64,000 bases of DNA from Microbulbifer variabilis (lineage in GTDB: Bacteria > Pseudomonadota > Gammaproteobacteria > Pseudomonadales > Cellvibrionaceae): assembly GCF_020524905.1 (NCBI RefSeq), contig NZ_JAIVKI010000006.1:124001-188000 (forward strand), written 5' to 3'. Positions 44,160 through 52,719 of the stretch are shown here, in pieces. Each line of letters starts with the position of its first letter. Positions within the stretch are counted from its first letter, which is position 1. Below the pieces are notes generated by a model. It did not search any database and was not told where the DNA came from. It worked only from the letters and a program-made list of their open reading frames with translations. The position numbers were made by a program, and so were the translations under genes.

Positions 44160-45010
44160 TTATCTTTTTCTTTCGCCTCCAGTTCTTTGCTTTTCTCGAA
44201 CCAGAAGTTATAGAAATCTTCTGTGACTAACTGCTCGATATTCGTGGCTTCTTCCCTCGGGCAAAATACAGTAACAGTGATTACATCATGACCCAGCTCG
44301 TTACTGGTGATGCATACTTTTGCATCCGGCCCAGCAAGTTCTACGCCCATACGGTTCTCAATGAGCTTGCAGTAGCGTTCGGCCACTTCGCGAAAGGAAT
44401 CGCAGTGTTCCTTTAGGCGCTCTGCAATGAAATTCTTGGCCTGGAAAGGATTTACTTTCCCGCTTTCACGAGTGATCGAGAAAGAATGCTCGATATAGCG
44501 ACGCATAAAATTCAAGTTCTTTACCGGTTGGGTAAAGAAGGCATTATTAGGGATATAGAGCGTGGTGCCGGTATATCCGTTGCCCAGCCCGTGAGGATCA
44601 ATCTCTAAAAGTGTGGTGCTCAACCAGTCACTGTCGGTAACTTCACCAAACTGATCGCCAACTTTAACCCAGTCACCTACGGTAAAAGAGCGCATATTGG
44701 CCTGATAAAGTCCCCCAACCAGACACTGAACAACTTCCCGCAGGGCCAGTACGATAGCTACCGAGAAGGCGGCAATCGAAAGGGCAAACTCACGTAACTC
44801 CGTGATCCAGACAGCAATAACACCAATGACCAATAGCAGGTTGCCAAGATTGTGTACGGTATTGATTCGGCGACGTTTATCTGCCTTTGCCCAGCTGCTG
44901 CGAACAATCGTGAGTGTGGCGAACCCTCGTAGTAATAAGATAACTACGATGACACAAAAGGTGATAAAAAGTTTGCTATCGAGAATTTGTTCCAATAACT
45001 CAGGTTTCAT
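44153..45010 (-). CDS. Small-conductance mechanosensitive channel (MscS family)
   Basis: 285 residues, the size of E. coli MscS. Three transmembrane helices: about 13-32, 50-66, and the pore-lining TM3 (ALREVVQCLVGGLYQ, about 88-105), followed by the beta domain start FTVGDWVKVGDQFGEV, then a cytosolic alpha/beta cage. It releases solutes on hypo-osmotic shock, fitting the osmolyte transporters elsewhere in the window. The C-terminus is a charged Lys/Glu tail. Confidence 0.88.
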   Translation of the reverse strand: MKPELLEQILDSKLFITFCVIVVILLLRGFATLTIVRSSWAKADKRRRINTVHNLGNLLLVIGVIAVWITELREFALSIAAFSVAIVLALREVVQCLVGGLYQANMRSFTVGDWVKVGDQFGEVTDSDWLSTTLLEIDPHGLGNGYTGTTLYIPNNAFFTQPVKNLNFMRRYIEHSFSITRESGKVNPFQAKNFIAERLKEHCDSFREVAERYCKLIENRMGVELAGPDAKVCITSNELGHDVITVTVFCPREEATNIEQLVTEDFYNFWFEKSKELEAKEKDKS

Positions 45011-45238
45011 TCGAAGGGGATTACCTCATTGTTGTTATGCGCAACAACCTCCTCTGGCTATCGCCCGGCAAGCATAGCTGTTGGGTATTGGGCCGAGAGA
45101 GATGTGGCGGGGGTATAAAAGAAGGGACGCAATGTATCTTCTCGCGCCCCTACTTGTAAATATGTTGAGGGAAAAAGCGATAGATTTGGCCAATTAACCC
45201 CTCTCCATGTATCGAAAGTCCCCATTTACAGCAGCCTA

Positions 45239-45985
45239 CTAGCGGTAATCTGGATTGGGAAAGTCGGGCTTGCAGCCCGCATCCCAGGCAGAACGCTGGT
45301 TGCCATGAGCGGGGATCCCACCGGCGTCTTTTAGTATCCGTGCTATGTGCAAAAGGTTCCAGGTCATAAAGGAAGTGTTGCGGTTGGTAAAGTCATTCTC
45401 TGGCCCACCTGACCCGGGGTCTAAATAGGAGGGACCAGGACCGGCTTCGCCAACCCAGCCGGCATCCGCTTGTGGAGGAATCACATATCCCAGATGTTGT
45501 AGGGAATAGAGGATATTCATCGCACAGTGTTTAGCGCCATCCTCATTACCGGTGATCAGACAACCGCCGACTTTTCCGTAATAAGCATACTGCCCCTGAT
45601 CATTCAGCGTTGATGAATTGGCATAAAGGCGCTCAATAGTTTGTGTACAGATAGAGGATTTATCGCCGAGCCAAATGGGGGTTGTGACCACCAGGATGTC
45701 TGCCTCGCTAACCTGACAATAGATTTTAGGCCAGTCATCATTTTCCCAGCCGTGCTCGGTCATATCCGGATAAACGCCGAAGGCAATATCATGATCTACC
45801 GGTCTGAGCACACTTACTGCAACGCCATTTCTTTCCATAATCGCTCGTGAAATATCAATTAGCCCATCGGTGTGGGAGAGTTCTGGTGTTGGCTTGAGGG
45901 TACAGTTAAGAAATAGGGCCTTCAGATCTGAGAAGTCCCAATGGCTGGATTCACAGTCCTTGATTTGCTGTTTGTTCAGGGGCAT
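45239..45985 (-). CDS. Flavodoxin-fold NAD(P)H-dependent FMN reductase-like protein
   Basis: 248 residues from ATG 45985, chosen because AAGGAG sits seven bases upstream; the longer frame has none. The core has the NADPH-FMN reductase layout: ALFLNCTLKP (FMN phosphate loop), TTPIWLGDKSSI (about residue 100) and VGGCLITGNEDGAKH. A Pro/Gly-rich segment GWVGEAGPGPSYLDPGSGGPEND near the end is characteristic of a flavodoxin family protein often annotated only as flavodoxin family. Physiological role unknown; oxidative or quinone stress fits its AzoR/GST neighbours. Confidence 0.8.
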   Translation of the reverse strand: MPLNKQQIKDCESSHWDFSDLKALFLNCTLKPTPELSHTDGLIDISRAIMERNGVAVSVLRPVDHDIAFGVYPDMTEHGWENDDWPKIYCQVSEADILVVTTPIWLGDKSSICTQTIERLYANSSTLNDQGQYAYYGKVGGCLITGNEDGAKHCAMNILYSLQHLGYVIPPQADAGWVGEAGPGPSYLDPGSGGPENDFTNRNTSFMTWNLLHIARILKDAGGIPAHGNQRSAWDAGCKPDFPNPDYR

Positions 45986-46340
45986 CTCTGATCTCCTTTT
46001 CACTGCGCAGTATTGAACGTGCGCCAAGATGTGAATACAGGTATAGCAGTCAGAAAATAAAATACGTTATCAATAGAGCCTATTGATATATTGTTTAAAA
46101 GCACAATGAAATCGGCGGCTACTGAAGGCAAAGGCCGTCACAGATTAGATTGCGAGTGTCTCAACAATTGGTCGTGATGATACTAGAGGTATGAAGCCGT
46201 TATTTTGCTGTTGCAGTTTTGTTGGTTGAAATTTGATCTGGCGTATCTCTTGCAAAAGAGACTGAAAATTTTAGGAGGCCGCTGAATTATTCCGCTACTT
46301 TAGTTATTTATAGTTAGCGAATGATAAATAGAGGTTCCCG
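45986..46340. other. Intergenic region; includes leader copy 1 of the duplicated gene
   Basis: 355 bases without a gene. The right end (46273-46340) is a leader closely similar to 47342-47409. An AGGAGG lies about 65 bases before the start codon, too far to be the ribosome site of this gene. Confidence 0.5.
46273..46340 (+). repeat. Duplicated 5' leader, copy 1
   Basis: Begins AGGAGG, shares TCCGCTACTTTA, AGTTA and AATGATAA with copy 2, and runs directly into the start codon. The duplication therefore includes upstream control sequence, not only the coding region. Confidence 0.65.
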
Positions 46341-46967
46341 ATGGAAGCGAAACAACACCCTACATATAGAATACTCTCGGCAGCCATAATTCTGACGGCT
46401 CTTCATTCCGGTCAATTAAGTGCAAACCCTGACATGAAAAACTCATTAGATGGCACCTGGTGCGCGGTCGATGGGGAGTCATTCATTTTATATGAAAGCC
46501 AAAATGATGCTTTAAATGTAGGTAAAGATATATTCTGTCGAACTTTTAAAGTTCTGAAGCAAACAAAGTCGGGAGGCGGGGGTAGATTCATTGATACATT
46601 CAAGAAGCCTACAGAATTAAAACATAAAGTAGGTGGTGTTGAAGAGACGAAAAATGGGGCTACGGTTAGCAAGGATATCGGCATATTTGCCTTTTCAAAT
46701 ACAGGTGATACCGTTCGCATAGTGACGGTCGACGTTTCTGATGAAAGTGTGGGCAACTTTACTCTCGATAGTAGCGGGAAAATGCATGGATTTATCGAGG
46801 AGGTAACTTCTGATGCCCATGTTCATGAAGCACATGTTGGTGTCTTGTCCTTATTAAGAGCTCCAAAGCCGAAACAAACTGATTTTGATAAGGAATGGGA
46901 TACGACCTTTAAAGCGACACATAAAGATATTATACGCGGAGCTAAAGAGCCTATACGCCCAAGATAA
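46341..46967 (+). CDS. Secreted protein of unknown function, tandem paralogue 1
   Basis: 208 residues. A signal peptide (hydrophobic about 10-24, cleavage near LSANP) precedes a small domain beginning DGTWCAVDGESFILYE, then CRTFKVL, a DIGIFAFSNTGD segment, and HGFIEEVTSDAHVHEAHVGVL near the end. Two cysteines (in TWC and FCRTF) could form one disulphide in the periplasm. I do not recognise a family. Most of the sequence is shared with the gene starting at 47410, with divergence confined to the C-terminal tail. The tail is short and basic here. Confidence 0.7.
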   Translation: MEAKQHPTYRILSAAIILTALHSGQLSANPDMKNSLDGTWCAVDGESFILYESQNDALNVGKDIFCRTFKVLKQTKSGGGGRFIDTFKKPTELKHKVGGVEETKNGATVSKDIGIFAFSNTGDTVRIVTVDVSDESVGNFTLDSSGKMHGFIEEVTSDAHVHEAHVGVLSLLRAPKPKQTDFDKEWDTTFKATHKDIIRGAKEPIRPR

Positions 46968-47409
46968 CCTATATGCTTGGGGAGAGTGGAGAAAGCCAGC
47001 TAACTACAGGCTGGCTTCCCTCCAAACAGGCAAGACAGAAACTCTAAGGCACACATACCGGCCAGCGGCCGTTGAAAAGAGCGATACAAGAACAAAGTCC
47101 TCTGCGGGGAGGACTATTCGGCCCCAGCTATTGTCCGTGAGTTAAAGTGTTGCTGCTCAGTGCAAGCTTGTAGCACTTTCCAATAAATATTACAGGCTGA
47201 AGGGAGCTTGTAATCTCACCATGTTTCTTCTTTGCTAACCGCTCAGACTAATAGTGTTATGAGTCTGGTTTCTTGTTTATTTAGCAGACGATTCGTATTG
47301 AAATTTCTTTGAAAAAAACACTAAATTCGTCTGAATATTTCAGGAGGTGTCGAGATTAATCCGCTACTTTATTTACTTAAAGTTAACTAATGATAAGCAG
47401 AGGTGCAGC
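46968..47409. other. Spacer between the two paralogues, with a hairpin and leader copy 2
   Basis: A hairpin AAGCCAGC/GCTGGCTT (46993-47017) follows gene 1 but lacks a T-run. The rest is unstructured until leader copy 2 at 47342-47409. No gene seen. Confidence 0.45.
47342..47409 (+). repeat. Duplicated 5' leader, copy 2
   Basis: Counterpart of 46273-46340, with the same AGGAGG start and spacing to the ATG. Confidence 0.65.
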
Positions 47410-48087
47410 ATGAAGGCGAAACAACATCTTATATCTAAATTGCTGCCAGCGGCAGTAGTATTGGCGGCGCTTCATTCAGGTCAATTAAGTGCAAACCCTG
47501 AAATGGCAAATTCTTTAGATGGCACTTGGTGTGCGGTCGATGGAGAATCGTTCATTTTATATGAAAACAAAAAAGAGGCTTTAAACGTAGGTAAAGATAT
47601 ATTTTGCCGGACTTTTAAAGTCCTTAATAAAACAAAAACAGGGGGGGTTGGTCGTTTCATCGATAGTTTCAAAAAGCCTGCAGAGATAAAACACAAGGTG
47701 AGCGGTATCGAAAAAACGAAAAACGGAGCCACTGTTGGCAAGGATATCGGCATATTTGCCTTTTCTAATACAGGTGATACCACTAGTATTGTGACCGTTG
47801 ATGTTTCAGATGAAAGTGTGGGCAACTTTATGCTCGACAGCAGTGGAAAAATGCATGGGTTTATCGAGGAGGTGACCTCAGATGCTCATGTTCATGAGGC
47901 TCATGTTGGTGTTTTGTCCTTCAAGAAGACTCCAGGCCCTATACCCGCAATATTTGATAAAGAGTGGCAATCGGTCTTCGACGCGACCCATAAAAAAACA
48001 GCAGCAAGACCTGCGCTCCCACCCAAAGGAAAGGGTGAGGCTTCTCGAAAAGTCCCGGGGGATGTGAAAAGTACCCAAGAGCAATAG
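47410..48087 (+). CDS. Secreted protein of unknown function, tandem paralogue 2
   Basis: 225 residues from ATG 47410, preferred to the longer frame because it aligns exactly with the start of paralogue 1 and has GAGGTG seven bases upstream. Signal peptide, then the same DGTWCAVDGESFILYE, CRTFKVL and HGFIEEVTSDAHVHEAHVGVL blocks. The C-terminal tail is longer and Pro/Lys-rich (LPPKGKGEA) and differs from copy 1, so the pair has begun to diverge in the tail. Function unknown. Confidence 0.7.
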   Translation: MKAKQHLISKLLPAAVVLAALHSGQLSANPEMANSLDGTWCAVDGESFILYENKKEALNVGKDIFCRTFKVLNKTKTGGVGRFIDSFKKPAEIKHKVSGIEKTKNGATVGKDIGIFAFSNTGDTTSIVTVDVSDESVGNFMLDSSGKMHGFIEEVTSDAHVHEAHVGVLSFKKTPGPIPAIFDKEWQSVFDATHKKTAARPALPPKGKGEASRKVPGDVKSTQEQ

Positions 48088-48096
48088 CATTGTGCC

Positions 48097-49104
48097 TTAA
48101 AGAAGTTCCGCCATCTTCTTCATTAAGATGGCGGATGCGTTTTCGGTAAACTGCTGCCCCTCTTCAATATATTCCCATACCGTGGCATCGCTTTTCCAAC
48201 CGCCTTGCTTCTTAATAAGCTCGAAGCCCACCTTTTCCCGAGCCGCAGATGTGGACAGGCCACGGCGAAAACTGTGGCTACTCAGTTCACCGACAAAGTC
48301 GAAACCGCAGGCGGCACCCAGGTTCTTAAGTAAGTCATTGACTGCGGCGGGATTAAGTTGCCTATCTTGAACTGTATCCCAACGATTCACAGCCCGGAAT
48401 ACGGGTCCGCTTTCAATGTTTCCAACCTTGAGCCAGGTTTGAAGCGCTGTTGCGGGGCAAGCCATAGGTGTACCAAAGGGCAGGGCACGCATCATACCTT
48501 CACCACTTTGGTCTGTTTTTGATTTGGGGAGCCTAACGATTACGCCCTCATCCTCCCAGATCAGGTTTTCCACCTGAATAGCTACCAGCTCGCTTCTCCG
48601 GAAAGCACCAAAGAACCCAACCAAGATAAGTGCAAGATCGCGGGCGCTTTTCTTGCTTGAAAATTGATTGCGCAAATGTCGAGTCATAGTGGCAATGTGC
48701 TGAAGGCCGAGCGCCTTCGATTTTTGCTTGGGCTTGCCGTGGGTGCGACGAACACCGCGCATCGTTTTCTGCACTAACGGATCTGTTATGGGATTTAGCA
48801 TCCCCTGGTATTGGTGCCACTGACCGATAGCGGTGAGATGGAGATCCAGGGTGCGAGGATTGATCTCCTCTGCACGGCCCAGGATATACCGTACCAGAGT
48901 GCTGCCATCTGTAGGTAGCCGCCCGCCCCATTTTTCAAACTGACGAATCGCCGAACGGTAAGCCCTGCGGGTGTTATCGGAAGTGGCTGCGCTCAGGTAC
49001 TTCTGAATGTCCTTATCGGTCAAGAGTTCGCCACTAGCGCCAAGTGTACTAGGGGGCTGTGAATTTGAGTGATTTTTGGTGAGGTGAGGTGTGTGATTTT
49101 TCAT
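48097..49104 (-). CDS. Tyrosine site-specific recombinase (phage-integrase family)
   Basis: 335 residues. An N-terminal SAM-like DNA-binding domain (DNTRRAYRSAIRQFEKW, about 43-60) precedes the catalytic domain: Arg in FGAFRRSEL (about residue 169), HSFRRG with H-x-x-R (about 282), GGW replacing the usual GH, and the nucleophile Tyr in VWEYIEEG (about 313). It looks intact. Recombinases of this kind move islands or act at fixed sites. It is divergent from a KfrA-like gene with a large palindrome between them. No tRNA or direct att repeats are visible, so its target is unknown. Confidence 0.88.
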   Translation of the reverse strand: MKNHTPHLTKNHSNSQPPSTLGASGELLTDKDIQKYLSAATSDNTRRAYRSAIRQFEKWGGRLPTDGSTLVRYILGRAEEINPRTLDLHLTAIGQWHQYQGMLNPITDPLVQKTMRGVRRTHGKPKQKSKALGLQHIATMTRHLRNQFSSKKSARDLALILVGFFGAFRRSELVAIQVENLIWEDEGVIVRLPKSKTDQSGEGMMRALPFGTPMACPATALQTWLKVGNIESGPVFRAVNRWDTVQDRQLNPAAVNDLLKNLGAACGFDFVGELSSHSFRRGLSTSAAREKVGFELIKKQGGWKSDATVWEYIEEGQQFTENASAILMKKMAELL

Positions 49105-49173
49105 GGTGCTCGTATTGCTAGGGAAGCCCCTTCTTGTACCGGAGGTACGTTATTTAGAGCATCGTACAAGATT

Positions 49174-49207
49174 ATAACCTTTGATAATAGTCATTATCGA
49201 AGGTTAT
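49174..49207. promoter_or_regulatory. Long palindrome between recombinase and KfrA-like genes
   Basis: 15-base arms (49174-49188 and 49193-49207) with one mismatch and a 4-base centre; the outer halves read ATAACCTT/AAGGTTAT. It is the best symmetric site in the window outside terminators, placed in the divergent promoter region. It could be a KfrA operator or the recombinase core site. Confidence 0.6.
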
Positions 49208-49212
49208 ATAGG

Positions 49213-49271
49213 TGTAATTCTGAGATGTAATTATTTAAAAGATTATGTAATATTACGTATTATGTAATTCG
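49213..49271. repeat. Iteron-like TGTAAT repeats before the KfrA-like gene
   Basis: TGTAAT occurs at about 49213, 49226, 49246 and 49264; the first and last extend to identical TGTAATTC, and TTATGTAAT occurs at 49243 and 49260. Probable additional binding sites for the KfrA-like protein. Confidence 0.45.
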
Positions 49272-49297
49272 TAACGAAATTATCTTAGGCAAGGCTT

Positions 49298-50353
49298 ATG
49301 GCACGCACCGGGGTGAGTTATCTGGATATTGTCCAAGCAGCAAAGGCGATCAAGGCCATCGGAGAGGAGCCAACCGTTGATCGTGTTCGAGCCCAGTTAG
49401 GGACAGGAAGCAAGAGCACTATTGCCCCTTTGCTCAAAAGGTGGCGAAGTGAGTCCGCAAGTGATACCGATGTGAGTGGGCTACCTAAGGATCTGGTCGA
49501 CGCTTTAAAGGGGTTACATCAGAGAATTCAGGGGGCGGCAAATAAGCAAATAGAGGAAGTCCAGCAGGAGTTTCAGGCACAGGAAAAGGAAACTACCTCA
49601 CAACTGGAAGAATTGAGAAATACCACCAGCCAGCAGGCTGCCAGAATTCGGGAGCTCGAACAAAAGCTCTCCGTCACAGAAGCTGAAAAGCGCAAGTTCA
49701 AGCAATCATTGGAAGAAAAACGGGCCGCTCTGGAGAAGAGTGACTATCAGAAGCAGGAGGCCATAGAGCGCATTGCTGAGCAAAAGGCGGCGATTGAGGA
49801 GATGAAACAGGAGAACAGAGACATTCGCGAGCACTTTGAACATTTCCAGCAGCGCACAGCGAACGACCGCCAGCATGAACGGGACCAATTCCGCGCTGGC
49901 TCTGAGCAGCTGAAGGCCCAGATTACTGTACTCAATGAGCAGTTAGCCCTTTCCGAACGTAGATTCAGTGAACAGGAGCTGCTTTATAAGCAAGGACAGG
50001 CATTGATTGTTGAGCTCAACCGGGAAAAACAACAGCTAAGTGAGCAGGTTGGGGTTGCTAGTACCGAAGCCGCAAACCTGAGGCAGCAAGCGAAAGTGCA
50101 GGGCGGTGAACTGAAAGACAAGCAGGCTGAGATTACCAGTTTACGTGAGCGTGTCTCACAACTTCAGAGTGAAAGCTCTGCGGCTCGAAAGGAAGTGCAT
50201 CTACAACAGAGTGCCCTGGAAAAATTGGAGTTGGAATTAGCTGCAACTCAAAACCGCCTGGAGCAAGTCATGGATGAGAATCGCATTCTCATCCAAGAGA
50301 AAGCCATGATCCAAGGCCAATTTACTCAATTGGAGAGCTCATTAAAATCCTAA
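49298..50353 (+). CDS. KfrA-like DNA-binding coiled-coil protein
   Basis: 351 residues. The N-terminal KfrA domain (about 1-55: VSYLDIVQAAKAIKAIGEEPTVDRVRAQLGTGSKSTI) is a helix-turn-helix; the remaining ~290 residues are an almost uninterrupted coiled coil rich in Glu, Gln, Lys and Arg. KfrA proteins autorepress through long operators and may organise DNA or help partition plasmids. Here it is chromosomal and divergent from a tyrosine recombinase, with a palindrome and TGTAAT repeats upstream; both genes may be one functional unit. Confidence 0.8.
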   Translation: MARTGVSYLDIVQAAKAIKAIGEEPTVDRVRAQLGTGSKSTIAPLLKRWRSESASDTDVSGLPKDLVDALKGLHQRIQGAANKQIEEVQQEFQAQEKETTSQLEELRNTTSQQAARIRELEQKLSVTEAEKRKFKQSLEEKRAALEKSDYQKQEAIERIAEQKAAIEEMKQENRDIREHFEHFQQRTANDRQHERDQFRAGSEQLKAQITVLNEQLALSERRFSEQELLYKQGQALIVELNREKQQLSEQVGVASTEAANLRQQAKVQGGELKDKQAEITSLRERVSQLQSESSAARKEVHLQQSALEKLELELAATQNRLEQVMDENRILIQEKAMIQGQFTQLESSLKS

Positions 50354-50656
50354 CCTGAGAATGCACTGGGTTCGCTATACTTCTCGGTGAGGCTCCGTTT
50401 GAATGACTGATATGAGCTCTCATGTTTTCCTTGCTATTTGCCAGCAACTGGCAAGCAGCGATAGCACACGGAATCCACTACGCAAGCAATCTAACCAGCA
50501 ATGGCTGCCTAAAAGATAGGCAGCTAAACTTACTGATAGGCCCCTCACTATGCGGCCAATTTCAACTACTTCAGTCACTCGCTTTTAGCCTAGCGCGCAA
50601 AGCGGGCTCGCTTACAACCAGCCTCTAAAGCTTTTTGAGTATCCCGGAGAGAAGTA
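50354..50656. other. Intergenic region before BCCT transporter 1
   Basis: 303 bases. A frame at 50422-50628 is not convincing. It holds the transporter's promoter and ends in the GGAGAG ribosome site. Confidence 0.3.
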
Positions 50657-52330
50657 TTGACAGGGAACTTTAAGCAGATCATCGACAAACCGACTTTTTT
50701 TGGTGCGCTTAGCTTGCTTTTGATGGTTACCCTACCGCTCATTATTTATCCGAAACTCGGCACTAAATGGGTGCTAAATGCTAAGAACTTTGTAACGGAT
50801 GATCTGGGTGTGTTTTATCTGTTGTTGGGCGTCGGGGCATTGCTTTTTATGACCTACATCATATTTAGTGATATAGGTCAAATTAAACTTGGAAAACCCG
50901 AGGAGGAGCCAGAGTTCAGCACACTCTCCTGGGCCTCAATGCTTTTCTGCACCGGTATTGGGGCCTCCATTTTATATTGGTCTATGGTGGAGTGGATTTA
51001 CTATTACCAAACGCCACCATTTGAGGTAAAGGGGAACACTCCGGAAGCGGCGCGCTGGGCAATGGCGTATGGGATATTTCACTGGGGTCCAATTGCCTGG
51101 TCTATTTACCTGATTCCAGCTCTTCCTATTGCTTACTTTTATTATGTGAGGCATCGCAATGTATTAAAGATTAGCGAGGCTCTTATGCCTATTTTGGGCG
51201 AGCAGAGGGCTAAAGGGACAATAGGTAAGTTGATTGATGTGTGTTTTGTATTTGGTATGTTGGGAGGTGGGGCTACCACTCTGGGGATTGCAGCCCCCTT
51301 AATCTCGGAAGGGGCACATGAATTATTCGGTGTGCCGACAGGCATTACCACCCAGATTTTTATTTTGATGCTCTGTACCTCGATTTTTGGCTGCAGTGTA
51401 TTTGCTGGATTGAAAAAGGGGATTCAAACACTCTCTAATCTCAATATGTGGCTTTCTATTATTTTGTTGACCTTTGTATTTGTTGCAGGTCCTACATTAT
51501 TTATGTTGAGTGCAGGGTTGGATTCTTTGGGTAGAATGCTAAACGATATTCTTCACATGGCTACCTGGATGGAGCCTTTTGGTCGCTTTAAGCAGTTTCC
51601 ACAAACTTATGTTCCTCAAGACTGGACTATCTTTTACTGGGCCTGGTGGCTGGTGTTTGCGCCAAGCGTAGGTTTGTTTATCGCTCGCATATCCCGGGGA
51701 AGAACAATAAAAGCAATGGTTGTCGGTGCAATATTTTACGGTACTTTGGGGTGTTTTCTCTTTTTCTTGATATTGGGCAACTATGGGGTTTACTTACAGT
51801 TTTCTGGTGAGTTGGATGTTGTGCAAGCGCTTAACCAGCAAGGAGTAACGGCAACTATATTCGCCATCTTAAAAACACTACCCCTTAGTAAGCTGGTTAT
51901 ATTCACTTTTACTCTGCTCGCGATAATTTTTACAGCCACTACATTTGACTCTATATCTTACATACTTGCGGCTGTTGTACAAAAAGAAATCGTTGAAGAG
52001 CCGGCTCGCTGGAACCGATTATTCTGGGCATTTGCACTATCTGTAATGCCCATCACTTTACTCTTCCTTGGCGGTCTGGATGCTTTGCAAACGGCAAGTA
52101 TTATCGGTGGTGTTCCCTTATTGTTTGTGGCGCTATTGCTTTGTATGTCGATCGTCAAGGCAGCTCAATACGATTTGCGTTACCAGCCAAACTATGAAGA
52201 AAAGGAAATCTATATAGAGGACTTGCCAGAGGATGACCCCTGGAGCGAGGAGGGCGATTGGGGGGCGCCCAGTGACTCTATAAATGAGGAGGTTGGTGAT
52301 AAAAAGACTTCTAGCAATAAGAAGCCATAA
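50657..52330 (+). CDS. BCCT-family transporter 1 (betaine/choline/carnitine type), TTG start
   Basis: 557 residues from TTG 50657, supported by GGAGAG upstream and by alignment with two paralogues that start in the same place. Twelve predicted helices. BCCT landmarks: GIGASILYWSMVEW (in place of the usual G-M-G-x-G), and the helix-8/9 signature WAWWLVFAPSVGLFIARISRGRTI (about residues 325-350). The C-terminus is long and acidic (EEKEIYIEDLPEDDPW). Imports quaternary ammonium compounds by sodium or proton symport. Very similar to the next gene, consistent with tandem duplication. Confidence 0.9.
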   Translation: MTGNFKQIIDKPTFFGALSLLLMVTLPLIIYPKLGTKWVLNAKNFVTDDLGVFYLLLGVGALLFMTYIIFSDIGQIKLGKPEEEPEFSTLSWASMLFCTGIGASILYWSMVEWIYYYQTPPFEVKGNTPEAARWAMAYGIFHWGPIAWSIYLIPALPIAYFYYVRHRNVLKISEALMPILGEQRAKGTIGKLIDVCFVFGMLGGGATTLGIAAPLISEGAHELFGVPTGITTQIFILMLCTSIFGCSVFAGLKKGIQTLSNLNMWLSIILLTFVFVAGPTLFMLSAGLDSLGRMLNDILHMATWMEPFGRFKQFPQTYVPQDWTIFYWAWWLVFAPSVGLFIARISRGRTIKAMVVGAIFYGTLGCFLFFLILGNYGVYLQFSGELDVVQALNQQGVTATIFAILKTLPLSKLVIFTFTLLAIIFTATTFDSISYILAAVVQKEIVEEPARWNRLFWAFALSVMPITLLFLGGLDALQTASIIGGVPLLFVALLLCMSIVKAAQYDLRYQPNYEEKEIYIEDLPEDDPWSEEGDWGAPSDSINEEVGDKKTSSNKKP

Positions 52331-52719
52331 ATATGGCTACATTGTATTTCTCTAAGATACTGCTTGAGACGGCCTATAGTGTAGATCCATTCAAGGCAAG
52401 CTGTGAATGCATGCTTTATTTCCCCAATCTACCTTTCTAGCTCATGCCAAACAACTTTATGGTGTATTGACCGTTTAATTTATAAATGCTCTATATTACT
52501 TGACAAGCACGATAGCTTGCACGTGTGCTTTATCGGTCTAACCACATTGAAATAAAATACCGTCCTGTTAAGATTCGGCACCAAATATAAGAAATGCATT
52601 AACTGTCGTATTCCGCCTCTATAAAAGTTTCCCCGCTATCTCACTTGTCTTTATGTCCTATGGTGACACCGCGTCCACTTTTATTTTGTCGGTCTTGCAA
52701 GTTGCTTTGGAGGAGTACA
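52331..52719. other. Intergenic region before BCCT transporter 2
   Basis: 389 bases, no gene. TTGACC (52467) and TTGACA (52500) occur without good -10 partners at standard spacing. Confidence 0.3.
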
